In this document: piece by piece, positions 8,422 through 17,195 of the stretch
Layout: every line of letters starts with the position of its first letter
Position numbering within the stretch: the first letter of the stretch is position 1
Assembly: GCA_937864815.1 (NCBI GenBank)
Contig: CALMJY010000057.1
Span: 1 to 33,870, forward strand
Direction: 5' to 3'
From: an uncultured Bacteroidota bacterium
Lineage (GTDB): Bacteria; Bacteroidota; Bacteroidia; Bacteroidales; VadinHA17
DNA length: 33,870 bases
Made by a program: the position numbers and the translations under genes
The notes under the pieces: generated by a model
Databases searched by the model: none
What the model was told of the DNA's origin: nothing
The model's input: the letters and a program-made list of their open reading frames with translations, nothing else

Positions 8422-8617
8422 AGAAGGAGATCCCTCTCCGCTGAAGCGGGATCGGGATGACAGGTTCTTTTGGGGTAAAATGTGAGGGAAAGAAGCGGCG
8501 AGCCGCAGCAGTATTCAGGATAAATATAGAATGGTATCTTTGCGGCTCGCCGCTTCTTTCCCTCTGTTTCTAAGCTAATTACCTGTCATCCCGATGCGAA
8601 GCGAAGGATCTCCTTCT
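8422..8617. repeat. Nested (compound) inverted repeat, MITE/REP-like
   Basis: Outer arms: 8422-8433 pairs with 8606-8617 (12 of 12) and 8451-8465 pairs with 8581-8595 (15 of 15), with unequal unpaired stretches between them. Inner arms: 8485-8507 and 8541-8563 are perfect inverse complements over 23 bp, rich in GCGGCGAGCCGC, around a 33-nt AT-rich loop. The outer arms carry GGGATGACAGG, which resembles widely dispersed bacterial intergenic repeats. No transposase is present, so it would be non-autonomous if mobile. Confidence 0.8.
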
Positions 8618-8799
8618 CCATTCAGGATTTAACTTATTTGCAGATGTAATGAAAGATTAGCTTCAAAACGGGGGGAAACTTTTGCTGCCACTCAACTTCA
8701 ACTAAAAAAAGTCTTAGGTTGACTGCTATGGGGGTGAAACCGGATTATTGAAGCAGCCTCTTTTTTATTAATTTTACAATCATTACAGGATAGAATTAT

Positions 8800-10800
8800 A
8801 TGACAGCAGATTTTAAAAAACTTGTATCCGAAGGTATACCTGAAGAACTGCCGGCAGCTAAATCCTATGATGCAGGTATAAATCATGCACCAAAACGCAA
8901 ACAGATACTCAGCATTGAGGAGAAGAAACTTGCCCTCAAAAATGCTTTGAGATATTTTCCTGAAAGATTTCATAAAAAACTTGCAGTTGAATTTGCCCGG
9001 GAACTGGAAGATTTTGGCCGGATCTATATGTATAGATTCAGACCTGATTATGAGATCAGGGCGAGGAATATCGATGAGTTTCCATATGTTTCAAAAAACG
9101 CGGCTGCAATAATGCTGATGATCTCCAACAATCTCGATAATTCAGTAGCCCAGCATCCTCACGAGCTAATAACCTATGGTGGTAACGGTGCTGTGTTTCA
9201 GAACTGGGCACAGTACAGGTTAACAATGAAATATCTTTCGGAGATGACGGATGAACAGACTCTTGTTGTTTATTCAGGACACCCGATGGGCCTTTTTCCT
9301 TCGCACAGGGATGCTCCCCGGCTTGTTGTAACAAACGGAATGGTAATACCCAACTATTCCACGCAGGATCATTGGGAAAAATTCAATGCTCTCGGCGTTT
9401 CACAATATGGCCAGATGACGGCAGGATCATATATGTATATCGGTCCCCAGGGGATAGTGCACGGAACAACAATTACAATTCTCAATGCTGCACGAATGAC
9501 AATAGGAGGGAATTACCGCGGAAAGCTATTTCTTTCCTCAGGTCTTGGAGGAATGTCGGGAGCTCAGCCAAAAGCAGCAGCGATTGCGGGAATGGTGTCA
9601 GTTATAGCCGAAGTGAATCGGAAAGCCATTGAAACAAGATATTCGCAGGGATGGGTTGATGAAGTTTGTCATGATATTGATACACTGTGTAAAAGAGTCA
9701 GGGAAGTTAAGTCTTCAGGAGGCATAATATCGATAGCTTATGCCGGGAATATTGTTGATGTGTGGGAAAAGTTTGCAGATGAAAATATAAAGGTTGATAT
9801 AGGTTCAGATCAGACTTCACTGCACAATCCATGGTCGGGAGGTTATTACCCTGCAGGGTACAGCTTTGAGGAGTCTTCAAAGATGATGACTGAGGAGCCT
9901 GACAGGTTCAGGGAGGCTGTCAGGAAATCACTTGTAAGACAGGTTGCTGCAATTAACAGGCATACCGCATCAGGGACATATTTCTTTGATTATGGAAATG
10001 CATTCCTCCTTGAGGCTTCACGTGCAGGAGCGGATGTAAAGGATAAAAATGGAGCGTTCAGGTATCCTTCATACGTCCAGGATATTATGGGCCCTCTCTG
10101 TTTTGATTACGGTTTCGGACCTTTCAGGTGGGTATGCTGTTCAAATGATCCTGCTGATCTTCAGGTAACAGATATTATTGCAGCAGAAGTACTTGAGGGC
10201 ATATCAAAAAAAGCTCCTGCCGCAATAAAGAAGCAGCTTTCAGATAATATTCACTGGATCAGGGAAGCCGCAAAAAATAAGCTTGTTGTGGGGTCACAGG
10301 CCAGAATATTGTATGCCGATTCTGAAGGGAGGATAGCAATAGCTGATGCCTTCAATAAAGCAGTCTCGGAAGGCAGGATATCAGGACCGGTTGTTATCGG
10401 AAGGGATCATCATGACGTTTCAGGTACTGATTCCCCATTCAGGGAGACATCAAATATTTATGACGGTTCCAGTTTTACTGCCGACATGTCTGTCCAGAAT
10501 GTAATAGGAGACGGATTCCGTGGTGCAACCTGGATATCACTTCATAACGGTGGAGGCGTTGGATGGGGGGAAGTAATAAACGGAGGATTCGGAATGGTTC
10601 TTGACGGTTCAGAGGAATCCTCAAGGCGTCTGAAAAGGATGCTTCACTGGGATGTAAATAACGGGATCGCAAGAAGGAGCTGGGCAAGAAACGCGAATGC
10701 AATTTTTGCAATTAAGCGTGAAATGGATAGAACACCAGGATTAAAAGTCACGCTTCCGAACATTGCGGACGATAAAATAATTGATGGTTTATTTGAATGA
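8800..10800 (+). CDS. hutU: Urocanate hydratase (urocanase)
   Basis: 666 residues, the long form (common bacterial HutU about 557; vertebrate UROC1 about 676). Converts urocanate to 4-imidazolone-5-propanoate in histidine degradation, using tightly bound NAD+. Family signatures: YGGNGAVFQNW (126-136), QMTAGSYMYIGPQG (205-218), the nucleotide-binding SSGLGGMSGAQPKA (246-259), FGPFRWVCCSNDP (439-451) with the expected cysteine, RDHHDVSGTDSP (535-546) and HNGGGVGWGEVINGG (582-596). All are intact. It stands alone: no hutH, hutI or formiminotransferase is in the window, so the rest of the pathway must be elsewhere or absent. It converges on ispF with an 11-nt gap and no obvious terminator. Confidence 0.97.
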   Translation: MTADFKKLVSEGIPEELPAAKSYDAGINHAPKRKQILSIEEKKLALKNALRYFPERFHKKLAVEFARELEDFGRIYMYRFRPDYEIRARNIDEFPYVSKNAAAIMLMISNNLDNSVAQHPHELITYGGNGAVFQNWAQYRLTMKYLSEMTDEQTLVVYSGHPMGLFPSHRDAPRLVVTNGMVIPNYSTQDHWEKFNALGVSQYGQMTAGSYMYIGPQGIVHGTTITILNAARMTIGGNYRGKLFLSSGLGGMSGAQPKAAAIAGMVSVIAEVNRKAIETRYSQGWVDEVCHDIDTLCKRVREVKSSGGIISIAYAGNIVDVWEKFADENIKVDIGSDQTSLHNPWSGGYYPAGYSFEESSKMMTEEPDRFREAVRKSLVRQVAAINRHTASGTYFFDYGNAFLLEASRAGADVKDKNGAFRYPSYVQDIMGPLCFDYGFGPFRWVCCSNDPADLQVTDIIAAEVLEGISKKAPAAIKKQLSDNIHWIREAAKNKLVVGSQARILYADSEGRIAIADAFNKAVSEGRISGPVVIGRDHHDVSGTDSPFRETSNIYDGSSFTADMSVQNVIGDGFRGATWISLHNGGGVGWGEVINGGFGMVLDGSEESSRRLKRMLHWDVNNGIARRSWARNANAIFAIKREMDRTPGLKVTLPNIADDKIIDGLFE

Positions 10801-10811
10801 AGTTTTGCAGG

Positions 10812-11291
10812 TCAGTCCTTTGAAAGCAGAACTACTGCCATTCCGATAATTCCTTCCTCGCGACCGGGAAAACCCATTTTTTCGGTTGTAGTTGCCTTAA
10901 TAGTTACATTGTCAGGTTTTGTGGAGAGAATTGATGAAAGTGTCATTCTCATTTCCGGAACATATGATGTTATTTTGGGTTTTTCAAGGCAGATTGTACA
11001 ATCGAGGTTAACGATCTTAAAACCTTTTTCACGGATAAGGTCAAAAGTCCTTTCAAGAATTATTTTACTGTCGATGCCTTTGAATTCGCTGCTGCTGTCG
11101 GGGAAGTAATAACCTATATCACGTAATCCGGCAGCTCCGAGAAGAGCATCGCAGATTGCATGGATGAGTACATCGCCATCGGAATGAGCCACACATCCTT
11201 TTTCAGAAGGAATATCAACACCTCCCAGCCATAGTTTAAGGCCGGTTTCAAGTCTGTGAAAATCAATCCCCTGACCGATTCTTATATTCAT
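10812..11291 (-). CDS. ispF: 2-C-methyl-D-erythritol 2,4-cyclodiphosphate synthase
   Basis: 159 residues, standard size. Forms the cyclic diphosphate from CDP-ME 2-phosphate in the MEP isoprenoid pathway. Zinc ligands D10 and H12 (GIDFH) and H44 (DVLIH) are present, with the HSDGD motif at 36-40 and the C-terminal ATTTEKMGFPGREEGI signature. Its ATG overlaps the porV stop by 4 nt (ATGA), so it is translationally coupled to porV. No other MEP gene is nearby. Confidence 0.97.
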   Translation of the reverse strand: MNIRIGQGIDFHRLETGLKLWLGGVDIPSEKGCVAHSDGDVLIHAICDALLGAAGLRDIGYYFPDSSSEFKGIDSKIILERTFDLIREKGFKIVNLDCTICLEKPKITSYVPEMRMTLSSILSTKPDNVTIKATTTEKMGFPGREEGIIGMAVVLLSKD

Positions 11292-12475
11292 CCTTTTGTT
11301 TTGCTGGCGTTGCGCAGGGCATTAATGTCAAAAGCGAGAGAAAATCTGAGTGTTCTCGCAAGCGGATGATTTTGTACCATAGGCATCAGGTATGAGAAAT
11401 CAAGAGTGAAAGCACTTAATCTCAGACCTGCACCTGCAGTAAAATATTTACGGTTTCCTTTTGTTTCATGCTCATGAAAATAACCGCCCCTTACAGCGAA
11501 AAGGTTATTGTACCAGTACTCAACTCCTGTTGCATACATTATCTCATGCATTTCCTCCTTAAATCCTCCGGGAGCATCGTAGAACGACTGGAAAATTGCA
11601 ACTGGCACAGAGACATTCGGATCTTTTCCGGCTATTATGCTGTCGGGATTTGATGTGCTGTAAATCGGAGGCGTGGGAACAAGAAGCTTATTAAGGTCGA
11701 GTGATACGGTAATCTTGTTATAACTGTCCAGATCAACAGTAAATGAGCTTCCTATCCTCATATTCATAGGAATAAAATCAGATGTCTGTGAATCGGAATA
11801 GCTCATTTTACTACCTATGTTGGAGAAATTAATTCCGGCAGCAACAACTCCTTTTTTATCACCTACAGATATATCTTTATTATAATATCCTGAGATATCG
11901 GCAGCAAATGAAATGCCTGGTTTTGTAGCCACCCCTCCTGAATAAGATCCGCCGGTAAGATTGGAATAAATAAACCTGAAGGCAATTCCTCCGGCAAAAT
12001 TTTCAGCGAATAATCTTGAATAGCCAAGATCAAATGCGAACTCATTTGGAGTAAAAGTACGTTCAAGGTTTCCAAATTCATCAGTAAACGGTACATCTCC
12101 CAGAGATGAATAAAGCAGGCTTGAGCTGACAACCTGTTTTTTGTCAATCCTTGTATATCCTGAAAGGAGGGCTATATTGATATCGGGGACAAGTGTTCTG
12201 AGCCATGGAGAATAAGCGAGTCCAATCCCCCCTTTTCCATCGATAAAGGCGAATTTTGCAGGATTCCAGTGCATGCTGAAAACATCGGGCGACATTGCCA
12301 CTCCTGCATCTCCTATACCTCCAGCTCTGGAATCAGGTGCAATGGTCAGAAAAGGAACCACAGTCTGAATGGCATTCAACTCCCCTGAACTATCCTGCCC
12401 ATATAGTTTTAAACTGCCCGTGAACATCAGGACAATCCAAAACAATATTACCCCGCATTTCTTCATTTCATTCAT
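11288..12475 (-). CDS. porV: Type IX secretion outer-membrane protein PorV (LptO)
   Basis: About 396 residues from ATG 12475 (MNEMKK) or 392 from 12466 (MKKCGV); the open frame runs up to 12502, but the extra residues precede the signal peptide and are unlikely to be translated. Signal peptide ends near LYGQ. The mature start, with FLTIAPDSRAGGIGDAGVAMSPD followed by HWNPAK, is the hallmark of the PorV/PorQ family of 14-stranded FadL-like barrels. PorV takes T9SS cargo from the translocon to the attachment complex with PorU. Directly follows porU (54 nt gap), the usual order. PorQ is the main alternative, but porU next door favours PorV. Confidence 0.93.
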   Translation of the reverse strand: MNEMKKCGVILFWIVLMFTGSLKLYGQDSSGELNAIQTVVPFLTIAPDSRAGGIGDAGVAMSPDVFSMHWNPAKFAFIDGKGGIGLAYSPWLRTLVPDINIALLSGYTRIDKKQVVSSSLLYSSLGDVPFTDEFGNLERTFTPNEFAFDLGYSRLFAENFAGGIAFRFIYSNLTGGSYSGGVATKPGISFAADISGYYNKDISVGDKKGVVAAGINFSNIGSKMSYSDSQTSDFIPMNMRIGSSFTVDLDSYNKITVSLDLNKLLVPTPPIYSTSNPDSIIAGKDPNVSVPVAIFQSFYDAPGGFKEEMHEIMYATGVEYWYNNLFAVRGGYFHEHETKGNRKYFTAGAGLRLSAFTLDFSYLMPMVQNHPLARTLRFSLAFDINALRNASKTKG

Positions 12476-12529
12476 TTCAAAAACTTTGCAAATATAAAAC
12501 AAATATTTTCCGCTCTTATTGTGTTGTGC

Positions 12530-15500
12530 CTATAAAATGATCATTCTTCCTGAAGAACTTACAGTTTCACCTTCTGGTGTGACAATTGTTATTCTGTAAG
12601 GATAAAGCCCTCTGCCAACCCGGCTCCCTCCATTATCACGACCATCCCAGATCACCGGTGGAAGAGTAAATCCTGATGTAATGACGGTGGTCCTGATTAC
12701 CTTAATCATTTTGCCGCTGAGGTTATAAATATTAATATTTATAGTGAGTTCCTTATCCGGTCTGTTATGTTCTGCCTGAATCCTGGTCTCATTGAAAAAC
12801 GGGTTTGGATAATTGATCAGATTACTTATAACGAATTTACCGTCATTTTCAACAAAAAAATCTATTGTGCCGGTTGATGAATTATTAAAATTATCCCAGG
12901 CTTTAAGTGTCAGTGTATGTTTTCCTTCAGAAAGACCCGGAAGATCATATAAAAGACTGCCTTTCCGGTAATTATCGAAATCATTTTCAAAATAGCTGTT
13001 AAGGACAAATGAGTTGTTCCGGTCATTGTCAAGGTATGCTATGATATCATGTCCAATGCCTGAACCGGTTGTGTTAATACCTCCCGGATCCTCAATTATG
13101 GCAAGTAATTTAGGGGTACTGTTTGTCATGCCTCCGTTCCGGAAAAGAGTATCATTCATGAAAAGACTGATTTCAGGACCTGTATTGTCGGTAATCCCGG
13201 CCTGTGAAAAACCTCCGACAATCACCCTGCTGAATTCCCCGTTCATATCCTGTAATTTATCCGTTGCATAATAGCTGACTTTTCCGTAACCTGTTGAATA
13301 ATCTATGTCTCTTGGTACAATGAAGGTGAAGCTAAACCTTCCGTTCTTTGCAAGTGTATTGCCGCTGAAAAGAATATTATGCCTCACAGGAAATTCAACG
13401 CTCGATCCTCCATCATTGGCAAGTGTCTTGATCATGCTTTCCTTATCAAATACAAGTGGCGAAACGATTCCGTTAAAAGAGTCAACCAGCTGACCCGAAT
13501 AGTTTTCAATATGCCCTGATACAGTGATGACTGACAAAGCTTTCAGACTATCTATATCATCAGTGACAGGTACGCTGTTTATTGAATCAGTTACTACATT
13601 TCCATGCCATGGATAGGAAAGCTTCAGGGCAGGATCACCCAGAAGGGTGAAGTTTCTTTTATTCGGACCACTGCCTGAATTATTTTTAGCGAGACGGATT
13701 ATGTCACCAAATGCCAAAGCAGATCCTGATGAATCCCTGTCGAATGCAAAATTGAAAATGTTCCTGTTGAGAAATGCATTGGGTGCAGAGTAGACAACAC
13801 GTGTTGTTGACATCAGCGCAATGGCCCCTGTTGTAATACCGGTAAGTGCCAGCTCACCTGCCGAAGTTTTTTGAATTAATTCCCCGGTCAGATTATTAAT
13901 TTCAATGTCATCAAACCGGCTGAATTCACAGGTTGCTGTAATAAACAGAGGTAGTTTCCCGGTATTCTTCCAGGATGTGATATCGCCCGTTTTAAGTATT
14001 CCTTCATGGGCAAGGCCATTTTCACTACCATGTCCTGTGTAATTAAAAATAAGGCAACCATTATTTATCCGGTCATTAATGGCCTGGTTTACATTTGGAT
14101 ATGTCTGGCCGCTGACAGTGGTGGTCTGACGATAAGAATCGAGGTATATTTTCTCCAGGTTGAAAACAGGTACACTATCCTGAATTATTCTGGCAAGTGA
14201 TTCGGCATCTGACAGATGTGTGTTTCCATCTTCATCATCGGCAGTCAGGCATATAATATTCTTCCAGTCTCCGTTATTTACCGGATCAAGATATGTCCTG
14301 ATTTTTGATAAAACAATACCGGCCTGAAGAGTGTCATTAACAGGCAGGCGGCCTATCCCGATATCCTCTGTTCCCTCTGCTTCGCCTTCATTATCCTCAA
14401 GCAGGCCGTAAAAATCGTCAGAGGTAAAAGTGGAAACTACAACATTCGAATTCTGAGACTGATATGTGGGTATAAAATTGGGATTTTTAGGGGGTGGTGT
14501 TTTATTTTCGAATGATCCATCACCGAAAAGCAATAAATATTTAAGCGGGGTCTTTGTATTTCCCTGGAAGATATACTTGAACCTCACGAAGTTCCTAATT
14601 GCAGCAATATCGGGCACTCCTCCAGAGAATTCATTATAGATCTGTTCAGGTGTAACTATCAGTGATTCAAGGTTGTCATTTGCACGATGGATATCTGCCA
14701 GCTGCATTGCATATTTGAGGAACAGAGGATGGGATACTATTATCATGCCGGCAGGCTGTGATCCGTGCAGATTCTGGACAGGAACAGTCGTAGTCCTTAT
14801 AACAGGATTAAGAAAGTTCCCTTGTGTAAATGCTGCATAAGTTTTCAGGATAGTTGTACTGTCAGTAAAGGTAATTACATCACCTGCCTTAACATAGCTG
14901 ACCTGTTTAATGTTATACTGATCGGTTATATCCCAGATTACAGGTTCATTATTTCCTGCATTAATCCGGAATTCTGTTACACGTCCTGATGCAACTGACC
15001 TGTAATCACTGAACTGTGTATATGATCCTTTATAGCTGTTGGTCTTCCTGCCATGCAGGGTTATGTAATCGAGCCATCCGGCATTTTCCGATGATGTCCC
15101 GTTATTAATATATTTCAGCTCAAAAACCGGAGAAGCTGAAGAAGGAATAAGAGAATCTCTGTACTCAACAATATTGGCATAAGTACCTGTGTAGTTATAA
15201 AGGTTAACAGGTGGTACAGAAATATTCTTCGCAGTAACAGATCCCTCATTGAGTCTGAAAATGGTTGTTATTGCAGCCCGTGCAGCTACCCTGATATTGT
15301 ATTTTATTTTTTCACCATTTATGAGATCATTAAAACCGGGATTGATTGTAAGGCCGCTAAGCACTGAAACAGGCTGAAACCACTCCCTGCCTGATTTCTT
15401 AAGGTTTTCGCCTTCAATTTCGTGTACAAAGAGTGCATCTGAAGCTTCGGAAACATTATTGGCCACAGCACTGGTCTTGATGGTCTCAATTCTTTTTCCG

Positions 15501-15937
15501 GTTACTTCATCAGTTGTGAGAAAGTAATATGATGTATCTGAATAGTTATGTCTGAGAAAACTGTATTTTCTGTCACTTTTATTGTAAATCCACCTATGGG
15601 TTGCCTTTCCGTAAAAAAGGAGGTATTCACCTTCATTCAGAACTGAGTCACTACCTGAAATAAATATGGCCAATTCCTCAAGGTCATCAGGAGAGGGTGA
15701 ATTATTATAATATGAAAGTTGTCCCCAGTTATTGGAATAAAGCCGGGGTTTTGACGGATTGCTGATTCCAAGCTGTTTAAGCTTTGAAAAATCTATCCTG
15801 TAAATACCATCCCGGACAACTGCAATTTTAAACCAGGTTCCTTTTGAAAGCACAGACGAGGAAACCCTTGTCTGAGCAATCAGATCAGAACAGAGTACCG
15901 GAAGAAGGATAATAATTATTTTTGAAAGCCTCATCAT
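12530..15937 (-). CDS. porU: Type IX secretion sortase PorU (C25 gingipain-like)
   Basis: About 1135 residues from ATG 15937 (or 15934); the open frame begins at a TTG at 15949, less likely. Signal peptide ends near LIAQ. The gingipain-type C25 domain covers roughly residues 400-760 (numbered from the TTG), with LLLFGDGSFENK, DIGIGRLPV, the catalytic histidine in NYTGHGSENG (H640) and catalytic cysteine in ITATCEFSRFDD (C674). PorU cuts the C-terminal signal of T9SS cargo and attaches it to A-LPS at the cell surface. The end has YPNPFFNET and a FlgD-like/T9SS-type C-terminal domain (about 1040-1139), as in known PorU. Probably co-transcribed with porV and ispF. Confidence 0.95.
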   Translation of the reverse strand: MMRLSKIIIILLPVLCSDLIAQTRVSSSVLSKGTWFKIAVVRDGIYRIDFSKLKQLGISNPSKPRLYSNNWGQLSYYNNSPSPDDLEELAIFISGSDSVLNEGEYLLFYGKATHRWIYNKSDRKYSFLRHNYSDTSYYFLTTDEVTGKRIETIKTSAVANNVSEASDALFVHEIEGENLKKSGREWFQPVSVLSGLTINPGFNDLINGEKIKYNIRVAARAAITTIFRLNEGSVTAKNISVPPVNLYNYTGTYANIVEYRDSLIPSSASPVFELKYINNGTSSENAGWLDYITLHGRKTNSYKGSYTQFSDYRSVASGRVTEFRINAGNNEPVIWDITDQYNIKQVSYVKAGDVITFTDSTTILKTYAAFTQGNFLNPVIRTTTVPVQNLHGSQPAGMIIVSHPLFLKYAMQLADIHRANDNLESLIVTPEQIYNEFSGGVPDIAAIRNFVRFKYIFQGNTKTPLKYLLLFGDGSFENKTPPPKNPNFIPTYQSQNSNVVVSTFTSDDFYGLLEDNEGEAEGTEDIGIGRLPVNDTLQAGIVLSKIRTYLDPVNNGDWKNIICLTADDEDGNTHLSDAESLARIIQDSVPVFNLEKIYLDSYRQTTTVSGQTYPNVNQAINDRINNGCLIFNYTGHGSENGLAHEGILKTGDITSWKNTGKLPLFITATCEFSRFDDIEINNLTGELIQKTSAGELALTGITTGAIALMSTTRVVYSAPNAFLNRNIFNFAFDRDSSGSALAFGDIIRLAKNNSGSGPNKRNFTLLGDPALKLSYPWHGNVVTDSINSVPVTDDIDSLKALSVITVSGHIENYSGQLVDSFNGIVSPLVFDKESMIKTLANDGGSSVEFPVRHNILFSGNTLAKNGRFSFTFIVPRDIDYSTGYGKVSYYATDKLQDMNGEFSRVIVGGFSQAGITDNTGPEISLFMNDTLFRNGGMTNSTPKLLAIIEDPGGINTTGSGIGHDIIAYLDNDRNNSFVLNSYFENDFDNYRKGSLLYDLPGLSEGKHTLTLKAWDNFNNSSTGTIDFFVENDGKFVISNLINYPNPFFNETRIQAEHNRPDKELTININIYNLSGKMIKVIRTTVITSGFTLPPVIWDGRDNGGSRVGRGLYPYRITIVTPEGETVSSSGRMIIL

Positions 15938-16143
15938 AACTTCCGGCAAAGATAAAAGATATAAATATACTCTCTGGATAACTGGTCCTCTCCTTTTTTG
16001 TTTTGGATGCAGGAAATAATAACGTGAACAAACCGTTCTTATTGCAGTCTTATTACCATCATTTTAAAATATAAACCTGAAATTTGAAGAAGGAGAGGTT
16101 ATTGTTTAGTTTGTTATGTTTGTATATGTATTTTAATAAACAG

Positions 16144-17112
16144 ATGCCAGGAATTCGCTGGATCATTATATTTTCAGGGTTTGTTGCCAGTCTGTCGGTG
16201 AATGGACAGGAGACTGACCCCGGTCCCGGTTACCAGATGGTGCTAATGAATAATCCTGCCCTGTCAGGAAGTGAAGGAAGCGGAAATCTCAGGCTGTCAT
16301 ATCTTAATTTTTATCCGGGAAACGGGTATAACCTTCATTCAGTCTATCTGTCTTTTGATTCCTATTTTCAGAAATTACATGGAGGAGCCTCATTTTACCT
16401 TGCTGAGGATTATCTTGGCGGATCAGTTAATAATATAAGAGGAGGCTTTTCATATTCATATTTTCTTCAGGCCGGAGAGGATCTCTTTTTTAATGCCGGC
16501 CTCAGTTTTTCTTTTTATCATCAGGGCTATAACTTCAGTAATTCTGTACTTCCTGATATGATCGATCCGCTTTCGGGAGTTGTTTATCCTTCTTCCGAGG
16601 CCCTGAAACCATCAGGGAAAACAGTTTTTGATATGGGAACCGGATTTACCTTTGTTAAGGACTGGCTGTCAGGAGGGCTTGCAGTACTTCATCTGGCTGA
16701 GCCGGATTTATCTTCAGGAGGTACCGATAAGGAAATAATACACAGAAAACTATTTGTACATCTTTGTGGCGATTTCCCGTTTGGAAAGACTGACAAACTG
16801 TATGCAAGACCTGTAACATATTTGAGTTACCAGGAAAAATTCCTTATCGGAGGTGGAGGATTGTCTGTTGAAACTGAGAACATTGCAATTAATGCAATTG
16901 GAATGGGAGATAATTCAGGGAATATAAATCTTCAGACAGGATTTTCCGTTAGAGCCGGATTTGTTACTTTCAATTATACCTACCGGTTCAATATTATTTC
17001 CGGTAATTCACTGATGCCAATGTCGCTTCTTCATCAGACTGGACTAGCATTCAGTTTATATGATGTTGATAAAAGAAAAAGTACTAAAACAATAAATTTT
17101 CCTAAATTGTAG
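16144..17112 (+). CDS. PorP/SprF family type IX secretion membrane protein
   Basis: 322 residues from ATG 16144 (MPGIRW), chosen because it begins a clean signal peptide ending at VNGQ; an ATG at 16126 and a TTG at 16084 in the same frame are longer options. The mature protein begins with QMVLMNNPALSGSEGSGNLRLSY, the NP-A-G start typical of PorP/SprF barrels, and continues in alternating strands, ending with a barrel-like segment. PorP/SprF proteins pair with PorE/SprE-type partners or assist secretion and anchoring of particular cargo such as SprB. Many paralogues occur per genome, so its specific partner cannot be named. Divergent from porU, upstream of the GldJ-like gene. Confidence 0.85.
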   Translation: MPGIRWIIIFSGFVASLSVNGQETDPGPGYQMVLMNNPALSGSEGSGNLRLSYLNFYPGNGYNLHSVYLSFDSYFQKLHGGASFYLAEDYLGGSVNNIRGGFSYSYFLQAGEDLFFNAGLSFSFYHQGYNFSNSVLPDMIDPLSGVVYPSSEALKPSGKTVFDMGTGFTFVKDWLSGGLAVLHLAEPDLSSGGTDKEIIHRKLFVHLCGDFPFGKTDKLYARPVTYLSYQEKFLIGGGGLSVETENIAINAIGMGDNSGNINLQTGFSVRAGFVTFNYTYRFNIISGNSLMPMSLLHQTGLAFSLYDVDKRKSTKTINFPKL

Positions 17113-17153
17113 TTATATTTGGTGTTTGAAATATAGAAATTCTTAAAATTTAT

Positions 17154-17161
17154 TATATTTG
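17154..17161 (+). promoter_or_regulatory. Candidate -7 element for the GldJ-like gene
   Basis: TATATTTG matches TAnnTTTG exactly, 34 nt before the ATG. A second identical match lies at 17114-17121, right after the previous stop. A TTTG at 17125-17128 is 25 nt upstream, a little far for -33. An SD-like TAAGGAG (17187-17193) precedes the ATG at 17196, unusual for this phylum. Confidence 0.4.
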
Positions 17162-17195
17162 AATAATCTATTAGAGCCATAAAACCTAAGGAGTT

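Larger units (their letters stand above)
8246..8799. other. Gene-free 554-bp intergenic region
   Basis: No credible gene is seen on either strand. It holds an intrinsic terminator (8270-8301), an AT-rich hairpin repeat (8315-8340), a nested inverted repeat (8422-8617) and presumably the promoter of the urocanate hydratase gene. I did not find a TAnnTTTG element directly before 8800. Confidence 0.8.

Noticed and set aside
8698-8973. 91-codon minus-strand open frame reaching into the gap before hutU
   Set aside because: Overlaps the conserved hutU N-terminus antisense and shows no recognisable domain.
15947-15954. TATCTTTG (minus strand) as the porU promoter
   Set aside because: It matches the -7 consensus but ends only 10 nt from the ATG, overlaps the alternative TTG start, and has no -33 TTTG; too weak to list as a feature.
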